Shown: positions 25,205-32,044 of the stretch, piece after piece
Layout: every line of letters begins with the position of its first letter
Position numbering within the stretch: position 1 is the stretch's first letter
DNA from: Planctomyces sp. SH-PL14
GTDB taxonomy: Bacteria > Planctomycetota > Planctomycetia > Planctomycetales > Planctomycetaceae
Length of the DNA stretch: 64,000 bases
Direction: 5' to 3'
Assembly: GCF_001610835.1 (NCBI RefSeq)
Contig: NZ_CP011270.1
Coordinates: forward strand, 2,560,001 to 2,624,000
Made by a program: the position numbers and the translations under genes
Notes under the pieces: generated by a model
Databases searched by the model: none
Seen by the model: only the letters and a program-made list of their open reading frames with translations
What the model was told of the DNA's origin: nothing

Positions 25205-25271
25205 GATCCTGACTTTGCCGGCAATTCGGTTGAACGGGTGCGGGCGTCCATCAGGAAATTCCCCAGGGATC
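25205..25271 (+). ncRNA. Degenerate hairpin element between units 3 and 4
   Basis: GATCCTG (25205-25211) pairs with CAGGGATC (25264-25271, one bulge). Inside are CGGTTGAACGG at 25227-25237 and AATTCCCC near the 3' end, matching the conserved blocks in order. Probably a decayed or diverged copy. Confidence 0.3.
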
Positions 25272-25290
25272 GCTCGCCGATAGTTCTGTC

Positions 25291-25355
25291 GCCCCGGGGC
25301 GGTTGAGCGGTGGGTGCAGTGCTGGCCCGCCTCACTCCCGTTCCCGCCCCTGGGT
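25291..25355 (+). ncRNA. Hairpin element 4 (65 nt)
   Basis: GGGGCGG/CCGCCCC is seven perfect pairs, with CCC/GGG beyond a C-U mismatch. GAGC/GUUC and then GG(U)GGGUG/CACUCCC extend the stem to over twenty pairs. Confidence 0.5.
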
Positions 25356-25414
25356 GATCTCACTGCGAAAAACACGCATCGCGTCCAGAGGATCGCATGT
25401 CGATACAGATCATC

Positions 25415-25477
25415 GCCCGGAGGTTGGTGAGAGAGTGAGTGCAGGGGCCCGCTTCGCTCTTGATCCAGTCCCCGGGC
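25415..25477 (+). ncRNA. Hairpin element 5 (63 nt)
   Basis: Outer stem GCCCGG/CCGGGC. The second stem is shifted to AGAGUG/CGCUCU. The conserved 3' arm is weaker here (GATCCAGTCCCC). Confidence 0.45.
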
Positions 25478-25491
25478 GCCATCCAACGAAG

Positions 25492-25518
25492 TCGGCTGCC
25501 CAGGATGTCAGTAGCCGA
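25492..25518. other. Spacer hairpin between elements 5 and 6
   Basis: TCGGCT (25492-25497) pairs perfectly with AGCCGA (25513-25518). It lacks the conserved arms of the array units. Confidence 0.4.
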
Positions 25519-25521
25519 AAA

Positions 25522-25573
25522 GCCCATGGACGGTTGAGCGGCCGCTAGCCCGAGGCCAGCTCCCGTCCTGGGC
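25522..25573 (+). ncRNA. Hairpin element 6 (52 nt)
   Basis: GCCCA(U)GGACGG pairs with CCGUCC-UGGGC (eleven pairs, one bulge), then GAGC/GCUC and GGCC/GGCC around a ten-base loop. GTTTCTCTT follows. Confidence 0.5.
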
Positions 25574-25669
25574 GTTTCTCTTAAACCGTTCGCATCGTGT
25601 TCGAAGAATCCGCCACGCCCGGTGCACGGCCGACTTTAGGCAGGTCGGCAAACCGCTGGTTCGGTCGTG

Positions 25670-25888
25670 TTACCGGGCGCCATTCTTCAACGCATCCCGC
25701 AGGGCTCGCAGGATCACCCACTCCGGCGTCCCCCAGATGCGGGCGTGACCGACGTAGTCCTGAACGAACCGGGCAGCAGTGCCGGGATGCAGCACGAGCT
25801 CGTCGAACGGCAGTTGCCCCCGGAACGTGCCGGCGAAGAACGTGACCAGTTCCGACGTCTGCTCCGGCGAAAGCGACTTGAGGTACAT
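25670..25888 (-). CDS. Small unknown protein (72 aa)
   Basis: The frame is open further upstream, but the ATG at the complement of 25886-25888 has TGGAG six bases upstream on the coding strand, and the product from there (MYLKSLSPEQTSELVTFFAG) is regular and compositionally normal, unlike the Arg/Pro-rich upstream extension. Two helices and a short C-terminal helix (WVILRALRDALKNGAR). No family recognised. Divergent from the toxin gene. Confidence 0.5.
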   Translation of the reverse strand: MYLKSLSPEQTSELVTFFAGTFRGQLPFDELVLHPGTAARFVQDYVGHARIWGTPEWVILRALRDALKNGAR

Positions 25889-26087
25889 GGCTGGCTCCAG
25901 GGAGTGACGGCGATGGCGATTGTGCCACGGTGCGTCCGGGGGCGCAAGAGGGCTCACTGTCCGCCGCCAAGGAAGTCGGCAGGACGATCGAAGCAATGGG
26001 GGCACCACACGGCCATGGCAAATGCGACGCATCGGCCGTGTCGCACCGTCGGCCATTTGTGCCGATGGACAATCGCCTGACCCACGG

Positions 26088-26118
26088 ATATGCAACGACT
26101 GGAGAAAATATGCAACGA
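26088..26118 (+). promoter_or_regulatory. Direct repeat, candidate operator of the toxin-antitoxin operon
   Basis: ATATGCAACGA occurs at 26088-26098 and 26108-26118, 20 bp apart (two helical turns on one face), just upstream of the promoter. Autoregulation by the XRE antitoxin is the usual control of HigBA pairs. Confidence 0.45.
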
Positions 26119-26124
26119 TGGCGG

Positions 26125-26152
26125 TTGACTATGCGACTGTGCGTTGTATATT
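26125..26152 (+). promoter_or_regulatory. Sigma-70-like promoter of the toxin-antitoxin operon
   Basis: TTGACT (26125-26130), 16 bases, TATATT (26147-26152), about 44 bases ahead of the toxin ATG. Confidence 0.55.
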
Positions 26153-26195
26153 TCATGGCACAAGAGGTGCCGAACGGTCGATACGGAGTTGTGTC

Positions 26196-26615
26196 ATGGA
26201 GCCGAAGCAGTTGAAAACGGGGGTCGTGGAGGGTTCTTCCGACCCGCCCTATCAGTGGACTGTCGGCATCCTGCAACTCGCGTTCGATGAGGCGATGGAG
26301 ATCCTCACCGATGGCCAATATCGGCATGTCGCCTTGCAATTTCAGGAGTTAGCCAGACAGGACTCGATGGTCCGGAGCGAAACGATTTCGATCGACAAGG
26401 TTGAGGATTGTTACGAACTCCGCGAGAAGGGGGGCATTCTGGGGAACATCAACTTACGAGTGTTTTTCGGAATCGACGACCATCGGAAGTGCGGCATTGT
26501 TCTTGGCGTGTTTCACAAGAAGAACGATGGTGCGACGCCCGTCCCTGTGAAGAACAGGATGCGGCTTCGCTGGAACCGCTACATCAACGGTGCGTTTGGT
26601 TTCCTGAAGGAGTGA
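26196..26615 (+). CDS. HigB/RelE-type toxin (Gp49-like)
   Basis: A 139-residue product from ATG 26196, with GGAG seven bases upstream; upstream open frame is ignored. The core ERE-type strand and turn (DCYELREKGGILGNINLRVF) followed by a strand GIVLGVFHKKND and basic C-terminal helix fit the RelE/HigB fold, whose members cut mRNA on the ribosome. The partner is an XRE-domain gene 75-114 bp downstream, the toxin-first order typical of higBA. The N-terminal 55 residues are an extension beyond the minimal toxin. Family call by pattern and context. Confidence 0.65.
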   Translation: MEPKQLKTGVVEGSSDPPYQWTVGILQLAFDEAMEILTDGQYRHVALQFQELARQDSMVRSETISIDKVEDCYELREKGGILGNINLRVFFGIDDHRKCGIVLGVFHKKNDGATPVPVKNRMRLRWNRYINGAFGFLKE

Positions 26616-26729
26616 GGTGGTGGGCGAGAAAATCCGGGGTCACTTTGTTTGGGGTAGAGTCCAGGACTGACATTGAAGCAGGAGGCAACGATGACTTTCC
26701 CAAGCGCTCCACACAAAGGAGGAAGCAAA

Positions 26730-27185
26730 ATGTTGGAGTTAGAAGAAGTTCCCACGATTGAAATGATGGCCGTGAGGGTCATCGAAAGGCGGCTGCGAGA
26801 GCTTCCGAAGGAGGAGCGTGAGTTGTTTTGGGAGACGGTCAAGTATGCGTCTTCTGATGACAGCGAGGAGCGCGAGGAAGCGATCAAGACCTGCCTGGAG
26901 ATCCTGAATCCCGTGCCAGCTTCGAAGGCGAAAGTCTCGAGGCTGGCGGTCGATGACAACGAAGCGAGTTTAGGGAAATGGACAGGATTTGTTTGTGAAC
27001 GGGTGAAGCAGGCACGGGTCAATGCAGGCCTGACTCAGGAGCAGCTGGCGGAGAAGGCCGGACTGCCGCAGTCACATGTGAGTCGCATCGAACGGGGCAA
27101 ACATAGCCCCACGCAGATGACGCTCCAAAAGATTGCGGATGCATTGGGAGTGCCTCTCGCCCAGTTTGATCCATCTGCCCCGTAA
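26730..27185 (+). CDS. XRE-family antitoxin (HigA-like)
   Basis: A 151-residue product. The last 65 residues are a classic helix-turn-helix: VKQARVNAGLTQEQLAEKAG, then LPQSHVSRIERGKHSP and MTLQKIADALGV. The N-terminal 75 residues are acidic and probably neutralise the toxin. The start at ATG 26730 has AGGAGG seven bases away; a second in-frame ATG at 26691 also has AGGAGG (five bases away) and would add 13 residues, so two products are possible. Follows the toxin gene on the same strand. Confidence 0.75.
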   Translation: MLELEEVPTIEMMAVRVIERRLRELPKEERELFWETVKYASSDDSEEREEAIKTCLEILNPVPASKAKVSRLAVDDNEASLGKWTGFVCERVKQARVNAGLTQEQLAEKAGLPQSHVSRIERGKHSPTQMTLQKIADALGVPLAQFDPSAP

Positions 27186-27199
27186 CTGCTGTTTTTCGA

Positions 27200-27226
27200 T
27201 CGTGTCTTCCGGCTTGTCCGGAGACA
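27200..27226 (+). terminator. Hairpin after the antitoxin gene
   Basis: GTGTCT(T)CCGG pairs with CCGGAGACAC around CTTGT. No T-tract follows, so a weak or rho-assisted terminator at most. Confidence 0.35.
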
Positions 27227-27307
27227 CAGGTCCGCGAGACGACCGCCTCCACGCGGTGCGGGCTGGGAACGCCACTTAGGTGGCGGCCGAGAGTCGTCGC
27301 CAAGCTG

Positions 27308-27754
27308 ATGCCCCTCCTGACCCCCGACAACCTGCTCTACCTCGCCCGCGGCGCCCGGCGGTGGCTCGACGGAGAGCTCCGGACCGAGGCCCCCACGACT
27401 CAGGAGGAATGGCTGGGGATGATCTCTGACCGTACCGGCCGGGTCGCCTGGCTGTTCGTCTTCGGCCCCGGCTCGCACGGTCACCTGCAGGGGGATGAAT
27501 ACCGCCTGCTCTACAGCGTCGGCGTTGGGGACCATTGGAGCGCGGGCGGGGGGAACGGGCGGCCAGCCCACGCCAGCACGATTGAGGATCACTTCCGGAG
27601 CGAGCTGGAGAAGAACCCGCCGGGGATCTGCGACGTCGTTCTGGTTCTGCTCCCGCGGAACCGGCCGACGATCGAGGGGGTGATCCTGGCGGCGGCAGGG
27701 AGGGATCCGGATTTCAGGCGATGCCGCGAGCGGGCAGAGCGACTCGCAAAATGA
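27308..27754 (+). CDS. Unknown protein (148 aa)
   Basis: Starts MPLLTPDNLLYLARGARRWL; alpha/beta composition with strand VAWLFVFGPGSHG and VVLVLLPRNRPTIEG. No signal peptide and no known motif. Isolated on the + strand, 52 bp before the next gene. Confidence 0.5.
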   Translation: MPLLTPDNLLYLARGARRWLDGELRTEAPTTQEEWLGMISDRTGRVAWLFVFGPGSHGHLQGDEYRLLYSVGVGDHWSAGGGNGRPAHASTIEDHFRSELEKNPPGICDVVLVLLPRNRPTIEGVILAAAGRDPDFRRCRERAERLAK

Positions 27755-27806
27755 TCCCGGCCGTGGCAGTATCCCCGAACCTTCCAGGCGTCACCGAGGA
27801 AACCCA

Positions 27807-28277
27807 ATGTTCGGTCCCGATGACCTGTACTTTCTCGATAAGCGCCTCGTCCCAGGACTCACGACCAAGGAAGAGGTCCGCGCTGTTCTCGGCGATGCCG
27901 CGGCACGGATCAGAAGGTATCCGGACAAGATGGAGTTCGCGACGTGGTTCGTCATGGACCCCGGGCTGATGCTGCTGGGGGCGCCGTGCGAGCGCGGCAT
28001 GTTCTACTTTGCCCGACAGACCCTGGCGGGAGTGGATTGCAGGTTTGCCGCAAAGTTCGAGTCCGTCATTCGCCAGCTCTGTCACGATTCGTTTGGACCC
28101 AACTCTGAGACCCTCCACAAAGGGACGGCCGCAGAGAGAACGCAATGGAAAAACAAGGTGTCGAAAGCAACGCTGAAGGTCGAGCCGCCCGAAGTGTTCT
28201 ATGTCGACGTGACCCACCCGAAGACAATGAGGGAACACTCAAAGCACTTCGGGAAGCCACCGAAAGGACTGGAATGA
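27807..28277 (+). CDS. Unknown protein (156 aa)
   Basis: Starts MFGPDDLYFLDKRLVPGLTT. The EEVRAVLGDAAARIRRYPD helix resembles small SmpA/OmlA-like hinge sequences but there is no signal peptide, so I do not assign it. TGA overlaps the next ATG (ATGA), so it is co-translated with the 70-residue protein. Confidence 0.5.
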   Translation: MFGPDDLYFLDKRLVPGLTTKEEVRAVLGDAAARIRRYPDKMEFATWFVMDPGLMLLGAPCERGMFYFARQTLAGVDCRFAAKFESVIRQLCHDSFGPNSETLHKGTAAERTQWKNKVSKATLKVEPPEVFYVDVTHPKTMREHSKHFGKPPKGLE

Positions 28278-28486
28278 TCATCGCAGCAAAGACGACATCC
28301 GAAGAAGAACTGACCCTGCTGACCGAGCAGATGGACGGCTGGAACGTCGAGGACGAGCTGCAGGTCGAGTCGACCGCTGACGGCTTCGTGTGCCGGTTCG
28401 AGTTCCCCGGCGGCGACCCGCGGGCGGACAAGGTGATGGCGTACCTGCAGGTGAATGCCGCAGCGTGGGAGCCGGTAAAGGCTTGA
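28274..28486 (+). CDS. Small acidic protein (70 aa)
   Basis: ATG overlaps the preceding stop. Starts MIIAAKTTSEEELTLLTEQM, acidic, with two strands (GFVCRFEFPGG). Function unknown; coupling to the upstream gene is the main evidence for reality. Confidence 0.45.
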   Translation: MIIAAKTTSEEELTLLTEQMDGWNVEDELQVESTADGFVCRFEFPGGDPRADKVMAYLQVNAAAWEPVKA

Positions 28487-28584
28487 TCCGGACCGGGCGT
28501 CAATGACGCCTGTTGCGCAAATCCCCGCCAGTTTTCCCAATGTTTCGAAGCGGTTCGCAATGCACGGCTTTCTAGCCCTCGCCG

Positions 28585-29187
28585 TCACTCGTCTCCTGCA
28601 AATTCCCTAGCGAACTCCCTCTTTGCAGCGTGGCGTGTATTCGCCTCGATATCCACGATGACGTGGAAGAACTCGATCCCCGCCATAGTGATGACGTAAA
28701 CGATGCAGGCGGCAATCGCCATGCAGAACGCGGAGAGTGTCCCGATCAGGACCTCGAAGAGAGCCACCCGGACTGGCAGATCCCGCTGCACGGCATCCAC
28801 AATGGACCAGATCAGCACGATGACCGCGCCGATGAGCGCCAGGGCCAGTTCGATTCGCGCGAACGCCGCGGCCCACGCGAGGTAGAGTTCCAGATTCGGA
28901 TAGTTCCGGTTAGCCAGGGCCTTGTTAACTCGCGACGCTTTGGGCTTTCGCTCCACGACGGGGGCCGCGAGCGGTTCTTCCTCCGGCGCGTCCCATTGCG
29001 GTTCCGGAAAGGCTGGTCGGAAGAGATCGGCGTCTCGCACGGGGGCGCTCGCGGCGACCGGCTCGGCGTGCTCTATGGCGACGAAGACGTTCTGGCAGGC
29101 GGGGTCCTTGCAGCGGACCTTCTTGCCGACGATGGAGTCCGGGACGCGGGTCTCGTTGCCGCAGACGGGGCAGCGGGTGTTGATCAT
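28585..29187 (-). CDS. Zinc-ribbon membrane protein
   Basis: 200 residues from the ATG at the complement of 29185-29187, with GAGGAG five bases upstream. The N-terminus (CPVCG, then CKDPAC 20 residues later) is a zinc ribbon of the MJ0042-like type frequent in planctomycetes. A Pro/Glu-rich linker follows, then two long hydrophobic segments near residues 115-140 and 150-180. Such proteins are typical membrane proteins of unknown role in this phylum. No gene lies in the 413 bp upstream (29188-29600). Confidence 0.6.
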   Translation of the reverse strand: MINTRCPVCGNETRVPDSIVGKKVRCKDPACQNVFVAIEHAEPVAASAPVRDADLFRPAFPEPQWDAPEEEPLAAPVVERKPKASRVNKALANRNYPNLELYLAWAAAFARIELALALIGAVIVLIWSIVDAVQRDLPVRVALFEVLIGTLSAFCMAIAACIVYVITMAGIEFFHVIVDIEANTRHAAKREFAREFAGDE

Positions 29188-29600
29188 CGGGACTCCTCGG
29201 TGGCTCGGCCACGCTGTCCTGACGGGCGGTCCCGCGAAGACCGCACGCATGGTGGCGTACGGGCCCGGGGCGTTCTTCCCTGTCAGAGCAGGTGGGACAC
29301 TCGACTTGGCGGGGACGGACTGGCCGCCGTCACAACGGGGATGAAGGTGGGAGAGAGCGGTGGCGGCTCTCTGCGGGGTGTCCTGGCCGAGTCTCCGGGA
29401 ACGGACCGTCATGGCCAGAGCGGAGCCCTGGCCCCCAAACTGCCCGGAAGAGATGGCCAACTGTTCAGCAGTTTATCAGCGATCGGACGGCGCTCAAGCG
29501 CCGAATCGGGCGGGGCGGACTGGAATCTGATGAGGATGGCCCTTTGTTCGCGTTGGTGAGTCGCGTCCTTGCCGGCGCAGCTCCCATAGCTCAAACCCAT
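29188..29600. other. Intergenic, no gene seen
   Basis: Open frames here have Arg/Pro-rich translations without plausible starts. No recognised regulatory element. The repeat copy at 29601 follows. Confidence 0.5.
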
Positions 29601-29836
29601 TGTGCGACGGCAGCCGGGGTCAAGGGGGTCACCCCTTGCCGCCGGAGGCGCTTCCATGAGGAACCGTGGGACACAACGGATGTCCGCTTTGTGGAACCGG
29701 GGGTGAGGGGGGCATCCGGCACGGTGTCCGCGTTTGGATACTTACTCCTTCAGGCATCTCTCGACGGCCAGGCCTCCGGCGGGCAAAGGGGATTCTCCCC
29801 TCTGCACTCCCTGACCAGGGTGCCCCTGGACCCGGT
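29601..29836 (+). repeat. MITE-like palindromic repeat, copy 1
   Basis: Begins TGTGCGACGGCAGCCGGGGT, carries CCCCTTGCCGCCGGAGGCGC on the left and CCTCCGGCGGGCAAAGGGG on the right, and ends GTGCCCCTGGACCC. The two ends are imperfect inverted repeats of each other. This copy is the shortest, lacking part of the centre. Confidence 0.8.
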
Positions 29837-29858
29837 GGGTTCTGGCTCTGCGACGACA

Positions 29859-30653
29859 TCAGACTGTCGGAATCGTGCCGCCATCAATGACGAACTCGCT
29901 CCCCGTAATCGCCGCCGCGCGGTCCGAAACAAGAAACGCAATCAGCTCCGCAACCTCCTCCGGCCGCGCCGGACGTCCAAGCGGAATCCCGCCCAGCGAC
30001 GCCATCAACCCCGCCTGAGCGGTCGCGGCATCGGTCCCCTGCTGATCCGCCAGCCGCTCGACGAGCGCGACCGCCGACTCGGTCTCGGTGTATCCCGGAG
30101 CAACAGAGACCACGCGGATCCCGCGGGGACTCATCTCCTTCGACAACCCCTTGCTGTAGTTGCTGACCGCCGCCTTCGCAGCCGCATAGGCCAGCGTCGC
30201 CTCGAACAGCGGGAGCGTCCGCTGGATCGACGACACGTGCAGGATGACCCCGCGCCCCTGCTCCAGCATCAAGGGGAGAAACGCCCGGTCCAGCCGGACG
30301 GCGGAGAGAAGGTTCAGGTCGAACGCCTCCCGCCAGTCGTCGTCCGAGAGCGCGAGCGCCCCGCCCCCGGGGGCCGCCGAACCGCCGACCGAGTTGATCA
30401 GGATGTCGACTCCCCCGAGTCGTTCGAGCACGCCCCGCGCGACCCGGTCGCACCCTTCCCTCGTGCTGACATCCGCCTCGATGACCCGCTCGGTGGTGGC
30501 GTCAGCGGGAAGCGTGCGGGCGGTGGTGACGACCCGCGCCCCGCCGGCCGCGAGCCGGTTCACGACCGCGCGACCGATCCCCCGGGTCCCTCCGGTGACA
30601 AGGATCCGCTTTCCAGCAAACTCACGATGGGATTCAGGCAGTGGGGCGATCAT
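29859..30653 (-). CDS. SDR-family NAD(P)-dependent oxidoreductase
   Basis: A 264-residue classical short-chain dehydrogenase. TGGTRGIG near residue 20 is the Rossmann Gly-rich loop, NSVGG near residue 88 the adenine-side motif, S at VSS near residue 143, and YAAAK the catalytic Tyr/Lys pair. The C-terminus ([18 protein letters not shown]) is typical of FabG-like enzymes. An Arg after the Gly loop and TTART favour NADP. Substrate unknown. On the same strand as the TIGR03067 gene, 39 bp downstream, and divergent from an HxlR regulator that may control it. Confidence 0.9.
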   Translation of the reverse strand: MIAPLPESHREFAGKRILVTGGTRGIGRAVVNRLAAGGARVVTTARTLPADATTERVIEADVSTREGCDRVARGVLERLGGVDILINSVGGSAAPGGGALALSDDDWREAFDLNLLSAVRLDRAFLPLMLEQGRGVILHVSSIQRTLPLFEATLAYAAAKAAVSNYSKGLSKEMSPRGIRVVSVAPGYTETESAVALVERLADQQGTDAATAQAGLMASLGGIPLGRPARPEEVAELIAFLVSDRAAAITGSEFVIDGGTIPTV

Positions 30654-30692
30654 GGAGTTCTCCGGTCTTTGGAGTCGGAATCACGAGGCAGG

Positions 30693-31211
30693 TCAGGGAG
30701 CGGGCGTGGCGGAGGGGGCGGGCTGCGGCTTCACGCGGCGGAGTTCGAGGAGGACGTCCGCCCCTTCCAGCCGGAGCGCTTTCGGGCGGGGCTTTCCCTG
30801 CCACTCCCGCTCCTTCCAGGTCCCGACGACGCAGCAGACCTTGAGTTCGTCGCCGTTGAGTTCATAGATGCCGAGGACATCCCCGCCGGTCTTCGCGAAG
30901 TCTGGCGTCCGGTGGTCCCAGATCTTGGGGGTGGCGGTCGGATCGAGGTCGAACGTTCCTGCCCAGAGCTGCTTCCCGGCGGCGTCGAAGGCGGCGTACG
31001 TTCCGTCCTTGTTGAACTGGAGCTGCCGGGCCTCCTTCGTCACGCCGTCGGGCTTGGCCACGACGATCTCCCAGCGGCCGGCGAACTCAGACAGTCCCTG
31101 TTCGACGGCCTGGCGGCGGGCTTCCGAGGCGGCTTCGACCCCCTTCGGCTCGGCTCCCCAGAGGCCGGGGACGACCCCCAGAAACAGAACGAGTGTCAAC
31201 GATCTCAGCAT
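30693..31211 (-). CDS. TIGR03067-type secreted protein
   Basis: 172 residues from the ATG at 31209-31211 (AGGGA upstream). The N-terminus MLRSLTLVLFLGVVPGLWGA is a signal peptide. The body has the lipocalin-like pattern of this planctomycete family: GRWEIV, LQFNKDGTY, G..DLDPTATPKIWD, GIYELNGDELKVC and a late RP segment. Members are exported, of unknown function, and often many per planctomycete genome. Likely cotranscribed with the SDR gene downstream. Confidence 0.7.
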   Translation of the reverse strand: MLRSLTLVLFLGVVPGLWGAEPKGVEAASEARRQAVEQGLSEFAGRWEIVVAKPDGVTKEARQLQFNKDGTYAAFDAAGKQLWAGTFDLDPTATPKIWDHRTPDFAKTGGDVLGIYELNGDELKVCCVVGTWKEREWQGKPRPKALRLEGADVLLELRRVKPQPAPSATPAP

Positions 31212-31279
31212 GGCGATTCCCTGGAAAAAGACTGGCCGTCGTGGTCCGGTTTCCCGATCGGGGCTGGCGGAACGCGAGA

Positions 31280-31310
31280 ACTTTACGACCAATGGTTTCC
31301 TTCGTAAAGT
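31280..31310. promoter_or_regulatory. Perfect inverted repeat, candidate HxlR operator
   Basis: ACTTTACGA (31280-31288) and TCGTAAAGT (31302-31310) are perfect inverted copies separated by 13 bp, in the divergent gap between the HxlR gene and the TIGR03067/SDR genes. HxlR-type regulators are dimers that bind such palindromes next to their own gene. Confidence 0.6.
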
Positions 31311-31347
31311 AGGTTCCTTTTGCAAAGCGACTTCACGGGAGGGAAGC

Positions 31348-31689
31348 ATGGCGCGGCGTGAGCAACTGGCCGACAACACGCATGAGCCGCTGGCGAAGCT
31401 GCTGCGGATTCTTTCCAGTCCGTGGACGATGCTCCTGCTGCACCGGCTGCATGTGGAGGGGCCGAAGCGGTTCGGGGAGCTGAAGCGGCGGCTGGGGGCG
31501 ATCTCGACGAAGACGTTGACGGAGCGGTTGCGGATGCTGGAGGGGGAGGGGTGGTTGACGCGGCACTACGAGCCGACGGTGCCGCCGCAGGTGACGTATG
31601 CCATCACCGAGCGGGTGCTGGAGCTGGATGGCGTGATGCAGGAGCTCGACCGGATTGCCGAACGGTGGTACGGCCAGGACAGGAAGTGA
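31348..31689 (+). CDS. HxlR-family transcriptional regulator
   Basis: 113 residues, ATG preceded by GGGAGGGA. A winged-helix protein with the family signature: ILSSPWTMLLLHRLHVEGPK, RFGELKRRLGAISTKTLTER and LRMLEGEGWLTRHYE followed by PPQVTYAITERVLEL. Members often respond to reactive electrophiles or quinones and govern a nearby oxidoreductase. Here the divergent SDR is the natural target. No Cys is present, so direct thiol sensing is unlikely. Confidence 0.9.
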   Translation: MARREQLADNTHEPLAKLLRILSSPWTMLLLHRLHVEGPKRFGELKRRLGAISTKTLTERLRMLEGEGWLTRHYEPTVPPQVTYAITERVLELDGVMQELDRIAERWYGQDRK

Positions 31690-31722
31690 GAGCGTCCCTG
31701 CCGGCACGGCGATGCGACGTCA

Positions 31723-32016
31723 GACCCAACGTGCGACGGCAGCCGGGGTCAAGGGGCCAAGAAACAACACAGACCCCCTTGCCGCCGGAGGCGCTTCCAT
31801 GAGGAACCGGGGGACACAACGGACGTCCGCTTTGTGGAACCGGCGATGAGAACTCGCCGGTCGCTGTGGGATCCCAGCAAGTTAGTGAGGGGGCATCCGG
31901 CACGCTGTCCGCGCTTGGACACGCCCTCATTCAGACATCTCTCGACGGCCAGGCCTCCGGCGGGCAAGGAGGGCGTTGCCCCCTTGCATCCCCCACCAGG
32001 GTGCCCCTGGACCCAG
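31723..32016 (+). repeat. MITE-like palindromic repeat, copy 2
   Basis: Full-length copy ending GTGCCCCTGGACCCAGTG. A 17-bp CCAAGAAACAACACAGA is inserted between CAAGGGG and CCCCTTG of the left arm. The same insert is found in the right arm in copies 4 and 5. Confidence 0.8.
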
Positions 32017-32044
32017 TGAGATAGTGACATCGGCCACGCGTCGC

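Larger units (their letters stand above)
24955..25573 (+). repeat. Array of six (possibly seven) hairpin elements with conserved arms
   Basis: Six elements of 52-65 bp share a 5' arm close to GCCCGGGGACGGTTGAGC and a 3' arm close to GTTCCTGTCCCCGGGC. The arms are complementary (outer stem 7-12 bp; inner GAGC with GTTC or GCTC), so each unit folds into one long imperfect hairpin. Centres differ in sequence and length but four carry GCTGGCCCG-like bases. Spacers are 14-99 bp. Compensatory changes occur: GGGGCGG/CCGCCCC in unit 4, GGACGG/CCGUCC in unit 6. No convincing ORF covers the array. The GGUxGAGC and GUUC blocks recall the D- and T-loop elements of tRNA, but each unit is too short for a normal tRNA. 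Function unknown. Confidence 0.75.

Noticed and set aside
24955-25573. CRISPR array
   Set aside because: Repeat arms are not identical, unit centres vary inside the repeat instead of between repeats, spacers range from 14 to 99 bp, and no cas gene is present.
24955-25573. Normal tRNA cluster
   Set aside because: Units are 52-65 nt, lack the 5' half of the D-stem and a T-stem, and show no seven-base anticodon loop or consistent CCA.
24955-25573. Integron attC sites
   Set aside because: The unit ends do not contain the GTTRRRY core or its partner, no cassette genes lie between, and no integrase is seen.
1-28584. Prophage integrase or attachment site
   Set aside because: No recombinase gene is visible and no repeated att-like core could be identified; the left end is outside the window.
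29601-29836. Small open frames inside the MITE-like copies
   Set aside because: The frames are not conserved between copies (stops and shifts differ), so the copies share DNA structure, not protein.
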